A stretch of 64,000 nt of DNA from Amycolatopsis tucumanensis (GCF_021654135.1 NZ_JAKGSD010000022.1:25298-89297); one strand, 5' to 3'. Shown: positions 15,534 to 25,322, counted from the stretch's first letter. The notes: generated by a model not told the origin, from the letters alone. A program made the numbers and translations.

Positions 15534-16690
15534 GCCTGCTCGACGATCTCGCGGATGTCGGCCGCGCCCCCGGCGGCGGATACGCCCGCCACGGGTTCGA
15601 CCGCGCCGAGACCGAGATGCGGGAGTGGTTCCGGGAGCAGGCCGGGCGACGCGGCCTGGACGTCGAGACCGACCGCAACGGGAACCTGTGGGCGTGGTGG
15701 GGTGCGCCGGGACCGGACGCGCTGGTGACCGGCAGCCACCTCGACTCGGTGCCCGGCGGCGGCGCCTTCGACGGACCGCTCGGCGTGGTCAGCGCGCTCG
15801 CGGCCGTCTCCCGGTTGCAGGACAACGGGTTTCGCCCCGCACGCCCCTTCGCGGTGGTCGTCTTCGCCGAGGAGGAGGGCGGCCGGTTCGGCGTGCCCTG
15901 CCTCGGTTCACGGCTGCTGACCGGCGCCCTCGACCCGGACCGGGCACGGGCCCTGCGCGATCCGGACGGGACGACACTCGCCGAGGCTGCCGCGAGCGCG
16001 GGCGTGGATCCGCGGCACTTCGGGCGTGACGACATCGCACTCGGGCGCATCGGCACGTTCGTCGAACTGCACGTCGAGCAGGGGCGGGCGCTGGACGTGC
16101 CGGTGGGCGTCGGCAGCACGGTCCTGGAACACGGGCGGTGGCGGTTCTCGTTCACCGGACAAGGGAACCACGCGGGTACGACAATTCTGCGCGATCGCCG
16201 GGACCCGATGTTGCCGGCGGCGGAAACCGTGCTCGCGGCCCGTAAAATCGCGTCCACAATGGACGTTCGGGCGACAGTGGGCCGACTCGTGCCGCACCCG
16301 GGCGGGACGAACGTCATCCCGTCCACCGTGGACCTGTGGCTGGACGCACGGGGGAACAGCCGCGAAGTGGTGGCGGAGCTGACCGAGGCGGCACAGCGGG
16401 CCGCGGCCGCGGAAGGGTGCGCGGTCACCGTCATCGAAGAGTCCTACGGCGGCACCGTCACGTTCGACACCGCGCTGCGCGACCGCCTGACCGGCCTGCT
16501 GAACGCGCCCGAACTGCCCACCGGCGCGGGGCACGACGCCGCGATCCTCGCCGCGCACGCGCCGACCGCCATGCTCTACGTGCGCAACCCGACCGGGATC
16601 AGCCACGCGCCGGAGGAGTTCGCCGAGGACGCCGACGTCGAGGAGGGCGTGGTCGCGCTCACCCGGGTACTGGAGGCCTTGTCGACATGA
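15530..16690 (+). CDS. M20-family amidohydrolase (allantoate/N-carbamoyl type) in the hut operon
   Basis: The 386-residue dizinc hydrolase resembles allantoate amidohydrolase and N-carbamoyl-L-amino-acid hydrolase. Zinc ligands are in GSHLDSVPGGGAFDG (His, Asp), EEEGGRFG (Glu) and ELHVEQG (His); the dimer-domain motif GNHAGTT and late GAGHDA are also present. Its place between hutU and hutF, with 4-nt overlaps on both sides, and the absence of a hutG gene, suggest that it deformylates N-formyl-L-glutamate to glutamate and formate. This role is inference; the family is usually annotated as acting on carbamoyl or allantoate substrates. Confidence 0.85.
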   Translation: MSLLDDLADVGRAPGGGYARHGFDRAETEMREWFREQAGRRGLDVETDRNGNLWAWWGAPGPDALVTGSHLDSVPGGGAFDGPLGVVSALAAVSRLQDNGFRPARPFAVVVFAEEEGGRFGVPCLGSRLLTGALDPDRARALRDPDGTTLAEAAASAGVDPRHFGRDDIALGRIGTFVELHVEQGRALDVPVGVGSTVLEHGRWRFSFTGQGNHAGTTILRDRRDPMLPAAETVLAARKIASTMDVRATVGRLVPHPGGTNVIPSTVDLWLDARGNSREVVAELTEAAQRAAAAEGCAVTVIEESYGGTVTFDTALRDRLTGLLNAPELPTGAGHDAAILAAHAPTAMLYVRNPTGISHAPEEFAEDADVEEGVVALTRVLEALST

Positions 16691-17964
16691 CGACCTTGTG
16701 GGCCGAACGTGCCTGGCTGCCGGACGGCATCGCTTCCGCGGTGCGCCTGCAGATCGCCGACGGTGTCTTCACCGAGGTCAGCCCCGGCGCGCCACGCGAG
16801 GGAAACATCCTGCCCGGACTCGTGCTACCCGGTTTCGCCAACGGGCACTCGCACGCGTTCCACCGGGCGTTGCGTGGCCGGACGCACCACGACCGCGGCA
16901 CGTTCTGGACCTGGCGCGAGCGGATGTACGCCCTGGCCGAGCGGCTCGACCCGGACTCCTACTACCGGCTCGCCCGCGGCGTCTACGCCGAGATGGCGCT
17001 TGCCGGGTACACGGCCGTCGGCGAATTCCACTACCTGCACCACGCGCCGGGCGGGCGGCGCTACGCCGACCCGAACGCGATGGGCCACGCCCTGGTCCAG
17101 GCGGCCGAGGACGCGGGCATCCGGCTCACCTTGCTGGACGCCTGCTACCTCACCGGCGGCTTCGGGCGCGAGCTGTCGGGCGTGCAACTGCGGTTCGGCG
17201 ACGGGGACGTCGACGGCTGGGCAACCCGCGTGGCCGCGCTGAAGCCGGACTCGGCGCTGGTGGCGGCGGCCGTGCACTCCGTACGGGCCGTCCCAGCCGA
17301 GCAGCTGCCGTTCTTCGCCGACTGGGACGGCCCGTTGCACGTCCACCTGTCGGAGCAACGCGCGGAGAACGCGGACTGCCGCGCGCACCACGGCTGCACG
17401 CCGGCCGAACTGCTCGACCGCGCCGGCGTCCTGGGCTCGCACACCGTCGCGGTGCACGGCACCCATCTGACGGACACGGACATCGGACTGCTGTCGCAGG
17501 TCTGCTTCTGCCCGACCACGGAACGCGACCTCGGCGACGGCATCGGCGAGGCGCGGCGCCTGGCGGACGCGGGCGTGCGGCTGAGCCTCGGCAGCGACAG
17601 CCAGGCCGTGATCGACCCGTTCGAGGAGCTGCGGGCACTCGAACTGCACGAACGGCTCACGTCGGAGGAGCGCGGGCGCTTCGGCGTCGCGGAACTGGTG
17701 GCCGCGGGCACCCGCCACTCCGCCCTCGGGCGTGACGGCGGACGGCTGGCCGTGGGGGAGCCCGCCGACCTGGTCGTGGTCGCGCTGGACTCGGTCCGCA
17801 CGGCGGGAACGGAGCCGGCGGGCGCCGTCTTCGCCGCCTCGGCCGCCGATGTGACGGACGTCCTGGTCGGCGGCCGGTGGATCGTGCGGGACCGGGCGCA
17901 CCAGCTGGTCGACCGCCCGGCGGCGGTGCTCGCCGAGGAGGTGGCGGCGCTGTGGCAGTCCTGA
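16687..17964 (+). CDS. hutF: Formimidoylglutamate deiminase
   Basis: The 425-residue amidohydrolase converts N-formimino-L-glutamate to N-formyl-L-glutamate and ammonia. Metal site motifs are PGFANGHSHAFHRALRG (His-x-His near residue 56), HVHLSEQ, the mid HGTHLT and the Asp in SLGSDSQA. The family pattern FWTWRERMYALAERLDPDSYY, near residues 75-95, separates HutF from other amidohydrolases. It is coupled to the M20 gene (ATGA) and overlaps hutI by 13 nt. Confidence 0.94.
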   Translation: MTTLWAERAWLPDGIASAVRLQIADGVFTEVSPGAPREGNILPGLVLPGFANGHSHAFHRALRGRTHHDRGTFWTWRERMYALAERLDPDSYYRLARGVYAEMALAGYTAVGEFHYLHHAPGGRRYADPNAMGHALVQAAEDAGIRLTLLDACYLTGGFGRELSGVQLRFGDGDVDGWATRVAALKPDSALVAAAVHSVRAVPAEQLPFFADWDGPLHVHLSEQRAENADCRAHHGCTPAELLDRAGVLGSHTVAVHGTHLTDTDIGLLSQVCFCPTTERDLGDGIGEARRLADAGVRLSLGSDSQAVIDPFEELRALELHERLTSEERGRFGVAELVAAGTRHSALGRDGGRLAVGEPADLVVVALDSVRTAGTEPAGAVFAASAADVTDVLVGGRWIVRDRAHQLVDRPAAVLAEEVAALWQS

Positions 17965-19097
17965 TCACCGGCATCGGCGAGCTGACCACGAACGACGACG
18001 AACTCGGCACGCTCACCGGCGCCGCGATCGTCTTCGACGGGCCCGTCATCGCCTGGGTCGGCCCCGCCGCGGCCGCGCCGGATGCCGACGAGCGGATCGA
18101 CGTCGAGGGCCGCGCCGCGTTGCCCGGCTGGGTCGACAGCCACACGCACCTCGTGTTCGCCGGCGACCGCACCGCCGAGTTCGAGGCCAGGATGGCCGGT
18201 CAGCCGTACTCCGCGGGCGGCATCGCGGTCACGGTGGACGCGACCCGCGCGGCGACCGACGCGGAACTGACCGCCAACCTGCGGCGGCACGTGTCCGAGG
18301 CCGTGCGCCAGGGCACGACCTGCCTGGAGACCAAGACCGGCTACGGGCTGACCGTGGCCGACGAGGTCCGCGCCGCCCGCATCGCCGCCGCGGCCGCCGA
18401 CGAGGTCACCTTCCTCGGCGCCCACCTGGTGCCCCCCGGCGCCGACGCGGAGTCCTATGTGGATCTTGTCTGCGGGGAGATGCTGGACTCCGTGGCGGGC
18501 TCGGTGCGCTGGGTGGACGTGTTCTGCGAGACGGGCGCGTTCGACGAGGCCCAGTCGGAGCGGGTCCTGCGCGCCGCCGCGCGGCACGGCCTCGGCCTGC
18601 GGGTGCACGGCAACCAGCTCGGCCCTGGGCCGGGCGTGCGGCTCGCGGTCCGGATGGGTGCGGCCAGCGTCGACCATTGCTCCCATTTGTCCGACTCGGA
18701 CGTCGAGGCGCTCGCGTCGTCGGACACCGTCGCGACCCTGCTGCCCGCCTGCGACCTGTCCACCCGTCAACCGCTCGCGCCTGCCCGCAGGCTGCTCGAC
18801 GCGGGAGTGACGGTGGCGTTGGCCACCAACGCGAATCCGGGCAGTTCGTACACCACGTCGATGGGCTTCTGCGTGGCGACCGCTGTCCTGCAGATGGGCA
18901 TGTCCGTGGCGGAGGCAGTACGCGCGGCGACCCTCGGCGGCGCGAAGGCCCTGCGCCGGACCGATGTCGGCGTACTCCGCCCGGGCGCGCGGGCGGATCT
19001 GCACGTGCTCGACGCGCCATCCCGGACACACCTCGCATATCGCCCAGGGGTGCCCTTGACGTGGCGTGTGTGGCGCCAGGGAACGCCTGCGGCGTAA
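17952..19097 (+). CDS. hutI: Imidazolonepropionase
   Basis: The 381-residue enzyme hydrolyses imidazolone propanoate to N-formimino-L-glutamate. Visible motifs are PGWVDSHTHLVFAGDRTAEFEARM (metal His-x-His plus substrate-binding residues), TTCLETKTGYGL, HLVPPGADAESYVD, HGNQLGPG and the late NANPGSSYTTSM. GTG 17952 is within the end of hutF. Together HutH, HutU, HutI, HutF and the M20 enzyme form a complete five-step route, although the gene order is not the reaction order. Confidence 0.95.
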   Translation: MAVLITGIGELTTNDDELGTLTGAAIVFDGPVIAWVGPAAAAPDADERIDVEGRAALPGWVDSHTHLVFAGDRTAEFEARMAGQPYSAGGIAVTVDATRAATDAELTANLRRHVSEAVRQGTTCLETKTGYGLTVADEVRAARIAAAAADEVTFLGAHLVPPGADAESYVDLVCGEMLDSVAGSVRWVDVFCETGAFDEAQSERVLRAAARHGLGLRVHGNQLGPGPGVRLAVRMGAASVDHCSHLSDSDVEALASSDTVATLLPACDLSTRQPLAPARRLLDAGVTVALATNANPGSSYTTSMGFCVATAVLQMGMSVAEAVRAATLGGAKALRRTDVGVLRPGARADLHVLDAPSRTHLAYRPGVPLTWRVWRQGTPAA

Positions 19098-19110
19098 GGA
19101 GAATCACTTC

Positions 19111-19125
19111 GTGAACCGCGTTCAC
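19111..19125. repeat. Short palindrome upstream of the phosphate transporter gene
   Basis: GTGAAC-CGC-GTTCAC is a perfect 6-3-6 inverted repeat, with weaker flanking symmetry (CTT...AAG). It may be an operator or a hairpin at the end of the hut transcript. Confidence 0.6.
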
Positions 19126-19172
19126 CACAAGTTCATCGGCCGAGCGGAGTAGCCCGTCACCCGAAAGGTACC

Positions 19173-20303
<1,131 letters not shown>

Positions 20304-20314
20304 GGAGGCATTCC

Positions 20315-20539
20315 GTGCACATCGACTGGGCTGCCCTCGGCAGCGTGTTCGTGACGGCGCTGGCGGCGGTGGCCGTGGTGACCGGGCTGTTCGCGGTCGG
20401 CGTCCGCGGTGTCGCCGCCCGCGCCGACGCCAGGGAGACGGGGGAGAGCGGCACGGCGGGCGCGGTGACGGCGGGCGTGTGCTTCGCCGCGTGCGCGGCC
20501 GTCGTGCTCTACGGCATCTACCTCATCGTCGCGGCGTGA
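20315..20539 (+). CDS. Small membrane protein downstream of pit
   Basis: The 74-residue protein has two hydrophobic helices (LGSVFVTALAAVAVVTGLFAVGV and GAVTAGVCFAACAAVVLYGIYLIV) separated by a charged loop. A GAGGAG ribosome site precedes GTG 20315. Similar two-helix proteins commonly follow pit in actinobacteria; a transporter accessory role is inference. Its end overlaps the convergent VOC gene by 22 nt. Confidence 0.8.
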   Translation: MHIDWAALGSVFVTALAAVAVVTGLFAVGVRGVAARADARETGESGTAGAVTAGVCFAACAAVVLYGIYLIVAA

Positions 20540-20883
20540 GCGAGCACGTTCACCACTGAGCCGCTGGGATCGGCCACGAAGAAACGCCGCACGCCCCACG
20601 CCTCGTCGGTGAGCGGGTAGACGACGCGCAGGCCCCGGGCGACGGCTTCGGCGTGGGCCGCGTCGACGGCGTCCGGAGCTCCCACGTCGACGCCGAACCG
20701 CGGTTCGGGTGACCCGGGCCGCTGGACGATGACCTGCGCCGCCGGGTTGCCGGGCGAGCGCAGGTTGAGCACCGGGTCCTCCATGGCCACTTCGAGACCG
20801 AGGACGCCGACGTAGAAGTCCCGCACTCCAGCGGGGTCCGTGGTGGTCAGGTAAGGCACTATTCGCTGGATCATGCCGTCCAT
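20518..20883 (-). CDS. VOC (glyoxalase/bleomycin-resistance-like) family protein
   Basis: The 121-residue protein has the paired beta-alpha-beta-beta-beta pattern of the vicinal-oxygen-chelate fold: IQRIVPYLTTTDPAGVRDFYVGVLGLEVAM at the start and RFFVADPSGSVVNVLAHA at the end. The metal-ligand pattern is incomplete, so it could be a binding protein rather than an enzyme. Substrate unknown. Confidence 0.8.
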   Translation of the reverse strand: MDGMIQRIVPYLTTTDPAGVRDFYVGVLGLEVAMEDPVLNLRSPGNPAAQVIVQRPGSPEPRFGVDVGAPDAVDAAHAEAVARGLRVVYPLTDEAWGVRRFFVADPSGSVVNVLAHAATMR

Positions 20884-20927
20884 GGTGGCGCCAGCGGCGG
20901 GCCGCCGGCTTGGACGAATGGGAACGG

Positions 20928-21533
20928 TCAGCGCAGGTGTTCCGGCAGCGCGGCCAGCCGCTCCGGCGGCAGCAGGTCGCGCACCTTGGTGATCCTCGCC
21001 GGGTCGTCGAGCAGCGCGGCGACCTCGGGCAGCGCGGCGTCCGGGATGAACTCCAGGCTGGTCACGATCGTCGCGTCCGGCAGGTGGTCGACGAACCGCG
21101 CGATGGTGATCCAGTCCCGCCGCCTGCTCAGCTCGCGCGCGACCGCGACGACCACCCCCGCCGGCAGCTTCGCGATGATCCCGCGCGCCCGCCGCGGGTC
21201 CAGCTCGGCGGCCACGTCGGCGAGGAACGCCGGGGACAGCCGCCCGGCGATCTCCGCCCCGCGGGAGGCTTCGACCAGGCCCGCGATGCGCGCGGCGAGC
21301 AACGGCCCGAACACCCGCTCGGCCATCTTCGCCAGCACCGGGATGGGCAGCAGCTTGCTCGCGCCTGCCATCCGCTCCAGCACGCCCAGGTGCGCGTCGA
21401 ACAACACCGTGGTGGCGCGTTCCCGCAGCTCACGGAGGTCCTCGACGGGCACGTCGGCGAGGTAGCCGAGGCGTTCCGCGCTTACTCCGAGCACGCGGGC
21501 GAGCTTGCGGATCTCCGCTTCCTGGGGCGTCAC
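20928..21533 (-). CDS. Helical hypothetical protein, 201 aa
   Basis: The protein starts at GTG 21533 and is mostly helical, with a repeated pattern of leucine-rich segments (for example LPIPVLAKMAERVFGPLLAARIAGLVEASRG and AGVVVAVARELSRRRDWITIARFVDHLPDATI). The ADVPVEDLRELRERATTVLF region resembles a short HEAT-like or scaffold repeat. No catalytic motif is visible. It overlaps the upstream 69-aa gene by 4 nt (GTGA), indicating a two-gene operon of unknown function. Confidence 0.7.
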   Translation of the reverse strand: MTPQEAEIRKLARVLGVSAERLGYLADVPVEDLRELRERATTVLFDAHLGVLERMAGASKLLPIPVLAKMAERVFGPLLAARIAGLVEASRGAEIAGRLSPAFLADVAAELDPRRARGIIAKLPAGVVVAVARELSRRRDWITIARFVDHLPDATIVTSLEFIPDAALPEVAALLDDPARITKVRDLLPPERLAALPEHLR

Positions 21534-21739
21534 AGGCCGACGGCCTTCCGGACGGCGGGCCGCAGCAGGGCGGGCACGAACTTCAGCGCGTCGTTGCCCG
21601 CCTTGGCCAGCGCCGCCGCCTGACGGCGCCGGGCGGAGCGCACGGCGTCGGCTAGGTCCTGCTGGTGGGCCGGGTCCAGCGCGGCGACGCCCGCGGGCGG
21701 TTCGGCGCCGAGCTGTTCGGCCAGGGTGCGTTCGGCCAT
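21530..21739 (-). CDS. Small hypothetical protein, 69 aa
   Basis: The basic, Ala-rich protein (AERTLAEQLGAEP start; LLRPAVRKAVGL end) is coupled by a 4-nt overlap to the 201-aa gene, so the two probably act together. ATG 21739 is chosen; ATGs at 21748 and 21751 would extend it by three or four residues. It is divergent from the dienelactone-hydrolase-type gene. Confidence 0.6.
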   Translation of the reverse strand: MAERTLAEQLGAEPPAGVAALDPAHQQDLADAVRSARRRQAAALAKAGNDALKFVPALLRPAVRKAVGL

Positions 21740-21754
21740 GCCGATCATCATGCC

Positions 21755-21760
21755 TAATGT
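21755..21760 (+). promoter_or_regulatory. -10 box of the dienelactone-hydrolase-type gene, leaderless
   Basis: TAATGT lies 6 nt before ATG 21767, with no Shine-Dalgarno sequence in between. Confidence 0.5.
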
Positions 21761-21766
21761 CGCGGC

Positions 21767-22489
21767 ATGACACAGGACATCGAAACGTCACGGCTCACCG
21801 TCAACGGCCTGAACGCCTACCTCGCGCGGCCCGCGGGCGGCAGTGAGTCCGGGATGCTGCTGCTGCCGATGGTCACCGGCATCGGCGAGCAGTTGCGCGA
21901 GTGGGCCGAGGCGATCGCCGCGATCGGCGTCACGGCGCTGGTGTGGGACCCGTTCCACGGCCCGAGCAGCGACGACACGTCGATGCCGGACCTGCTGGCG
22001 AAGATGCCCGAACTCGACGACGCGGTCGCGCTGGACGAGCAGACACAGCTGCTGGACCACCTCCTCGGCGAGCTGGGCTGCGCCAAGGCGGGCGTCATCG
22101 GGTGGTGTCTCGGCGGGCGGTTCGCGTTGATCCTGGGTGGCCGGGATCACCGCGTGGCGAACGTGGTGGCGTACCACCCGACGGTGCCGGGAGAGACGCC
22201 GCCGAACCACACGATGGACGCGATCGCGCACGCCGGGCTGATCAAGGCGCCGGTGATGACGATGTACCCCACGGCCGACGAACTGGTCCCCCGGTCGCGC
22301 TTCGACGAGCTGCAATCGGCGTTGCAGGCGCGGGAAACCGGTCCGAGCCTGATCCACGTGTACCCGGCCGCCGAGCACGGCTTCGCCAACAAGACGCGGC
22401 ACGGGGAGCCGGTCAACGCGGAGGCGTTCGCGATCTCGTGGCCGCAGGTCCTCGAATTCATCCGTGTGACGACAAAAACCTGTCTTTAG
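21767..22489 (+). CDS. Dienelactone hydrolase-family protein
   Basis: The 240-residue alpha/beta hydrolase has a Cys nucleophile in GWCLGGR (about residue 115), the acid residue in TADELVP, and the catalytic His in AAEHGFAN. This is the Cys-Asp-His triad that separates dienelactone hydrolases from Ser esterases. It may open lactone rings during aromatic-compound breakdown; the natural substrate is not evident from neighbours. Confidence 0.88.
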   Translation: MTQDIETSRLTVNGLNAYLARPAGGSESGMLLLPMVTGIGEQLREWAEAIAAIGVTALVWDPFHGPSSDDTSMPDLLAKMPELDDAVALDEQTQLLDHLLGELGCAKAGVIGWCLGGRFALILGGRDHRVANVVAYHPTVPGETPPNHTMDAIAHAGLIKAPVMTMYPTADELVPRSRFDELQSALQARETGPSLIHVYPAAEHGFANKTRHGEPVNAEAFAISWPQVLEFIRVTTKTCL

Positions 22490-22531
22490 ACAGATACCGT
22501 CCCTCCACCTTGGTCGGTACCGTTCCCTCTC

Positions 22532-24673
22532 GTGGGGAGATTCTGGGGAAGAACAGCGGAAGTGCTGGCCGGGGCGCCGGTCGTCGCCTTGCTGCTGTAC
22601 GAGAGCAGGCACAACGCCCAGCCGTGGGAGCTGATCGGCGGGTTGGTGGCGATCGTGGTCGCGGTCGCCGCCACCCGGCGCAGCCCGTGGCTGTCGCTGA
22701 CCGCCGCGGTGGCGTCGAGTCTCGCCATGATGTTCAGCTTCGGCGGCCGGGTTCCGGTGTGGCCGGTGCTGCTCATGGTGCCGTTCGCCTGCCTGGCCGG
22801 ACGGCGGATGGAGTCGGTGCGCCCCGCGCTGGCGACGTTCCTGACGATCGGGGGCATCGGCGTCCCGCTGTCGCTCGCGATCGGCAGGCACGCCATGGCC
22901 GACTGGGGCGCGGTGATCGGCGTGATGCTGTTCGCCGCGGTGCTGCCGTGGCAGCTCGGCCGGTACATGCGTACGCGGGACGACCTGGTGCGGTCCGGGT
23001 GGCAGCGCGCGGAGGAACTGGAGCTGCGGCAACGGATCGTCGCGGAGGAGGCCCGGCTGCGCGAGCGGGCCCGCATCGCCAGCGACATGCATGACTCGCT
23101 GGGCCACGAACTGAGCCTGATCGCCCTGCGCGCGGCGGCGCTGGAGATGTCGGGAAGCGCGGAAGCCAAGGCACTGCGCGAAAGCGCCGCCGCGGCCACC
23201 GAGCGGTTGCGCGAGATCATCGGCCTGCTGCGCGAAGACGCCCCACCGGTCGACCCGGTCCATGGAGGCGTCCCTGCGCTGGTCGAGCGCGCACGAGCGT
23301 CCGGAGTGGACATCGAGTTCTCGGAAGAGCCGGCGGGTGTTGGGGTTGCGGGGGAAAACGCCGGTGCCCCGGCGCAGGCCGCCGCCCTACCGCAGGCTGC
23401 GGCGCGACCGCAGACTGCCGCTCCACGGCCGATTGATGCCACCTCGCCGCGGGCTGTGGCTCCGGGGTCGGCTGATGCCGCTTCGCGGCGGGCTGTGGCT
23501 CCACCATCGGCTGATGCCGCCTCGCGGCGGGCTGTGGCTCCACCATCGGCTGATGCCGCCTCGCGGCCGACTGTCGATCAACCGTCGGCCGAAGTCACCC
23601 CATCGCAGGCTGTCGCTCTACGGCCGATTGATGCCACCTCGCCGCGAGCGGTCACCCCACCGCAGGCTGTCGTTCCACGGCCGGCTGATGCTGCCACCCC
23701 ATCGCAGACCGGCGCCCCAGCCCGGGCGGCTGCCGGTCCGCACGCTGATGCCGCTTCGATCGCCGACCCGACTCCGGGCATCGGTTCTGTTCCTCCGGTC
23801 GCCCCGGGCCAGGCCGGCTCCGGAAACGGTTCTGTTCCGTTCGCCGACCCGATGCCGGATGCCTCGGGTGCGGATGCTGCTCCGCCACTCGCACCGAACA
23901 CCGACAACCCATCACCGGCTCCCAGCGCGCCGTCCTCTTCGGACGGACCAACCTCGGAACCGCCGATGGTCGAACGCGCCGCTTACCGCGTAGTCCAGGA
24001 GGCGCTCACCAACGTGACCAAGCACGCCCCCGGCGCCCGGGTCGCCGTCACCATCTCCCGCGGTCACCAGGAGACCGTCGTCCGGGTGTGCAACGGGCCG
24101 CCGCCCGCCGGGCCGTTGCCGGGTACCGTGTCCGGGCGCCAGGGGCTCGAAGGGTTGCGGGAGCGCGTCCGGTTGCTCGGCGGCACCCTCCGGGCCGGGC
24201 CGCTCGACGGCGGCTTCGAGGTGGTGGCCCGGCTTCCGCACGCCGCCGCTCCCGCGCCCGTCCAACCCGTGCAGTCCGAGTCCGCCCGCCGGCACGTCCA
24301 GGCCCGGCGTGAGGTGCGCCGACGGCTGCTCGCCGCGTTGATCGTGCCGCCCTCGATCATGGCGGGGCTGCTCGGTGTGGTGGGCACGGTCTACCTGTAC
24401 GAGTGGCAGACCTCCGTGCTGGACCCCGCCGACTACGAGCAGCTGCGTCCCGGCCAGGTCCGCGCCGAGATCGCCGCCGTCCTGCCGCAACGGCAACGCG
24501 GCCCGCACGTCCGCGCGCCCGAGCCGCCCGGCCTGGCGTGTGAGTACTACGGCACCGGCCGCAGCATCACCCAGCTCCGCCTGGACGCCTACCGGCTCTG
24601 CTTCGCGGGCGACCGGCTCGTGAGCAAAGAACTCCTGACCGACGACAGTGACCGAGGAGAGGTTCCGACGTGA
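22532..24673 (+). CDS. Sensor histidine kinase with a repetitive insertion in the ATPase domain
   Basis: The 713-residue kinase has N-terminal membrane helices (VLAGAPVVALLLYESR; LIGGLVAIVVAVAA; VWPVLLMVPFACLAG and others), a DHp motif RIASDMHDSLGHELSLIALR with His187, and an ATPase domain with N-box QEALTNVTKHAPGARV (Asn near 493) and G-box GRQGLEGLRERV. Between VDIEFSEEP (residue 267) and MVERAAYRVVQEAL (residue 479) lies about 210 residues of Ala/Pro/Ser/Arg-rich repeats, where relatives have roughly ten residues. After the ATPase domain comes another membrane helix (LLAALIVPPSIMAGLLGVVG) and an outer domain with RPGQVRAEIAAVLP. It is coupled to the regulator at 24670. Confidence 0.88.
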   Translation: MGRFWGRTAEVLAGAPVVALLLYESRHNAQPWELIGGLVAIVVAVAATRRSPWLSLTAAVASSLAMMFSFGGRVPVWPVLLMVPFACLAGRRMESVRPALATFLTIGGIGVPLSLAIGRHAMADWGAVIGVMLFAAVLPWQLGRYMRTRDDLVRSGWQRAEELELRQRIVAEEARLRERARIASDMHDSLGHELSLIALRAAALEMSGSAEAKALRESAAAATERLREIIGLLREDAPPVDPVHGGVPALVERARASGVDIEFSEEPAGVGVAGENAGAPAQAAALPQAAARPQTAAPRPIDATSPRAVAPGSADAASRRAVAPPSADAASRRAVAPPSADAASRPTVDQPSAEVTPSQAVALRPIDATSPRAVTPPQAVVPRPADAATPSQTGAPARAAAGPHADAASIADPTPGIGSVPPVAPGQAGSGNGSVPFADPMPDASGADAAPPLAPNTDNPSPAPSAPSSSDGPTSEPPMVERAAYRVVQEALTNVTKHAPGARVAVTISRGHQETVVRVCNGPPPAGPLPGTVSGRQGLEGLRERVRLLGGTLRAGPLDGGFEVVARLPHAAAPAPVQPVQSESARRHVQARREVRRRLLAALIVPPSIMAGLLGVVGTVYLYEWQTSVLDPADYEQLRPGQVRAEIAAVLPQRQRGPHVRAPEPPGLACEYYGTGRSITQLRLDAYRLCFAGDRLVSKELLTDDSDRGEVPT
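23432..23587 (+). repeat. In-frame 39-bp tandem repeats inside the kinase gene
   Basis: Four 39-bp units encode 13-residue repeats of the type ADAASRRAVAPPS. The units at 23471-23509 and 23510-23548 differ at a single base; the outer units are more diverged, and degenerate copies continue to about 23700. The length is a multiple of three, so gain or loss of a unit keeps the frame. Confidence 0.9.
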
Positions 24674-25320
24674 TCCGTGTGCTGCTGGCCGACGACGAGG
24701 CCATGATCAGGGCCGGCGTCGCCGCCATCCTGTCCGCGGACGACGACATCGAGGTCGTCGCCGAGGCAGGGGACGGCCGCGAGGCCGTCGAGCAGGCCCG
24801 GCGCACCCGGCCGGACGTCGCGCTCGTCGACATCCGCATGCCTCGCCTCGACGGCCTCGCCGCGGCCGAGGAGATCCGCGGCCTGCTGCCCGGCACCGGC
24901 GTCATCATGCTGACCACCTTCGGCGAGGACGCCTACATCGAGCGCGCCCTCGCCGGCGGCGCCAGCGGGTTCCTGCTGAAGTCCGGCGACCCCCGCGAGC
25001 TGATCGCCGGAGTCCGCGCCGTCGCCGACGGTGCGGCCTTCCTGTCTCCGAAGGTCGCGCAGCGGGTGATCGCCCAGCTGTCCGGCGACCGCATGTCCCG
25101 GGCCGCGGTGGCCCGGGACCGCATCACCGTCCTGACCGCACGCGAGCGCGAGGTGCTCGCGCTCGTCGGCGCGGGACTGTCCAATGCGGACATCGCCGAG
25201 CGGCTGTTCGTGGTCGAGGGCACCGTGAAGGCCTACGTCAGCACGATCCTCGGCAGGCTCGACGTCCGCAACCGGGTCCAGGCGGCGATCATCGCCTACG
25301 AGGCGGGGCTGGTGACATGA
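24670..25320 (+). CDS. NarL/LuxR-family response regulator
   Basis: The 216-residue protein has a receiver domain (IRVLLADDEAMIRAGVAAIL, phospho-acceptor Asp in VALVDIRMPRLDG) and a LuxR-type helix-turn-helix (LTAREREVLALVGAGLSNADIAERLFVVEGTVKAYVSTIL). Its GTG start overlaps the kinase stop (GTGA), which fixes it as the partner. It ends 2 nt from the convergent ABC permease gene. The ABC transporter is a plausible regulatory target by adjacency only. Confidence 0.93.
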   Translation: MIRVLLADDEAMIRAGVAAILSADDDIEVVAEAGDGREAVEQARRTRPDVALVDIRMPRLDGLAAAEEIRGLLPGTGVIMLTTFGEDAYIERALAGGASGFLLKSGDPRELIAGVRAVADGAAFLSPKVAQRVIAQLSGDRMSRAAVARDRITVLTAREREVLALVGAGLSNADIAERLFVVEGTVKAYVSTILGRLDVRNRVQAAIIAYEAGLVT

Positions 25321-25322
25321 GC

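Noticed and set aside
23432..23587. CRISPR-like array
   Set aside because: Units are contiguous without unique spacers, in frame and protein coding. No other CRISPR or cas signal was seen in the window.
23217..23993. Long Pro/Arg-rich frames on both strands over the kinase repeat tract
   Set aside because: They are by-products of the 39-bp repeats; only the kinase frame continues into conserved domains on both sides.
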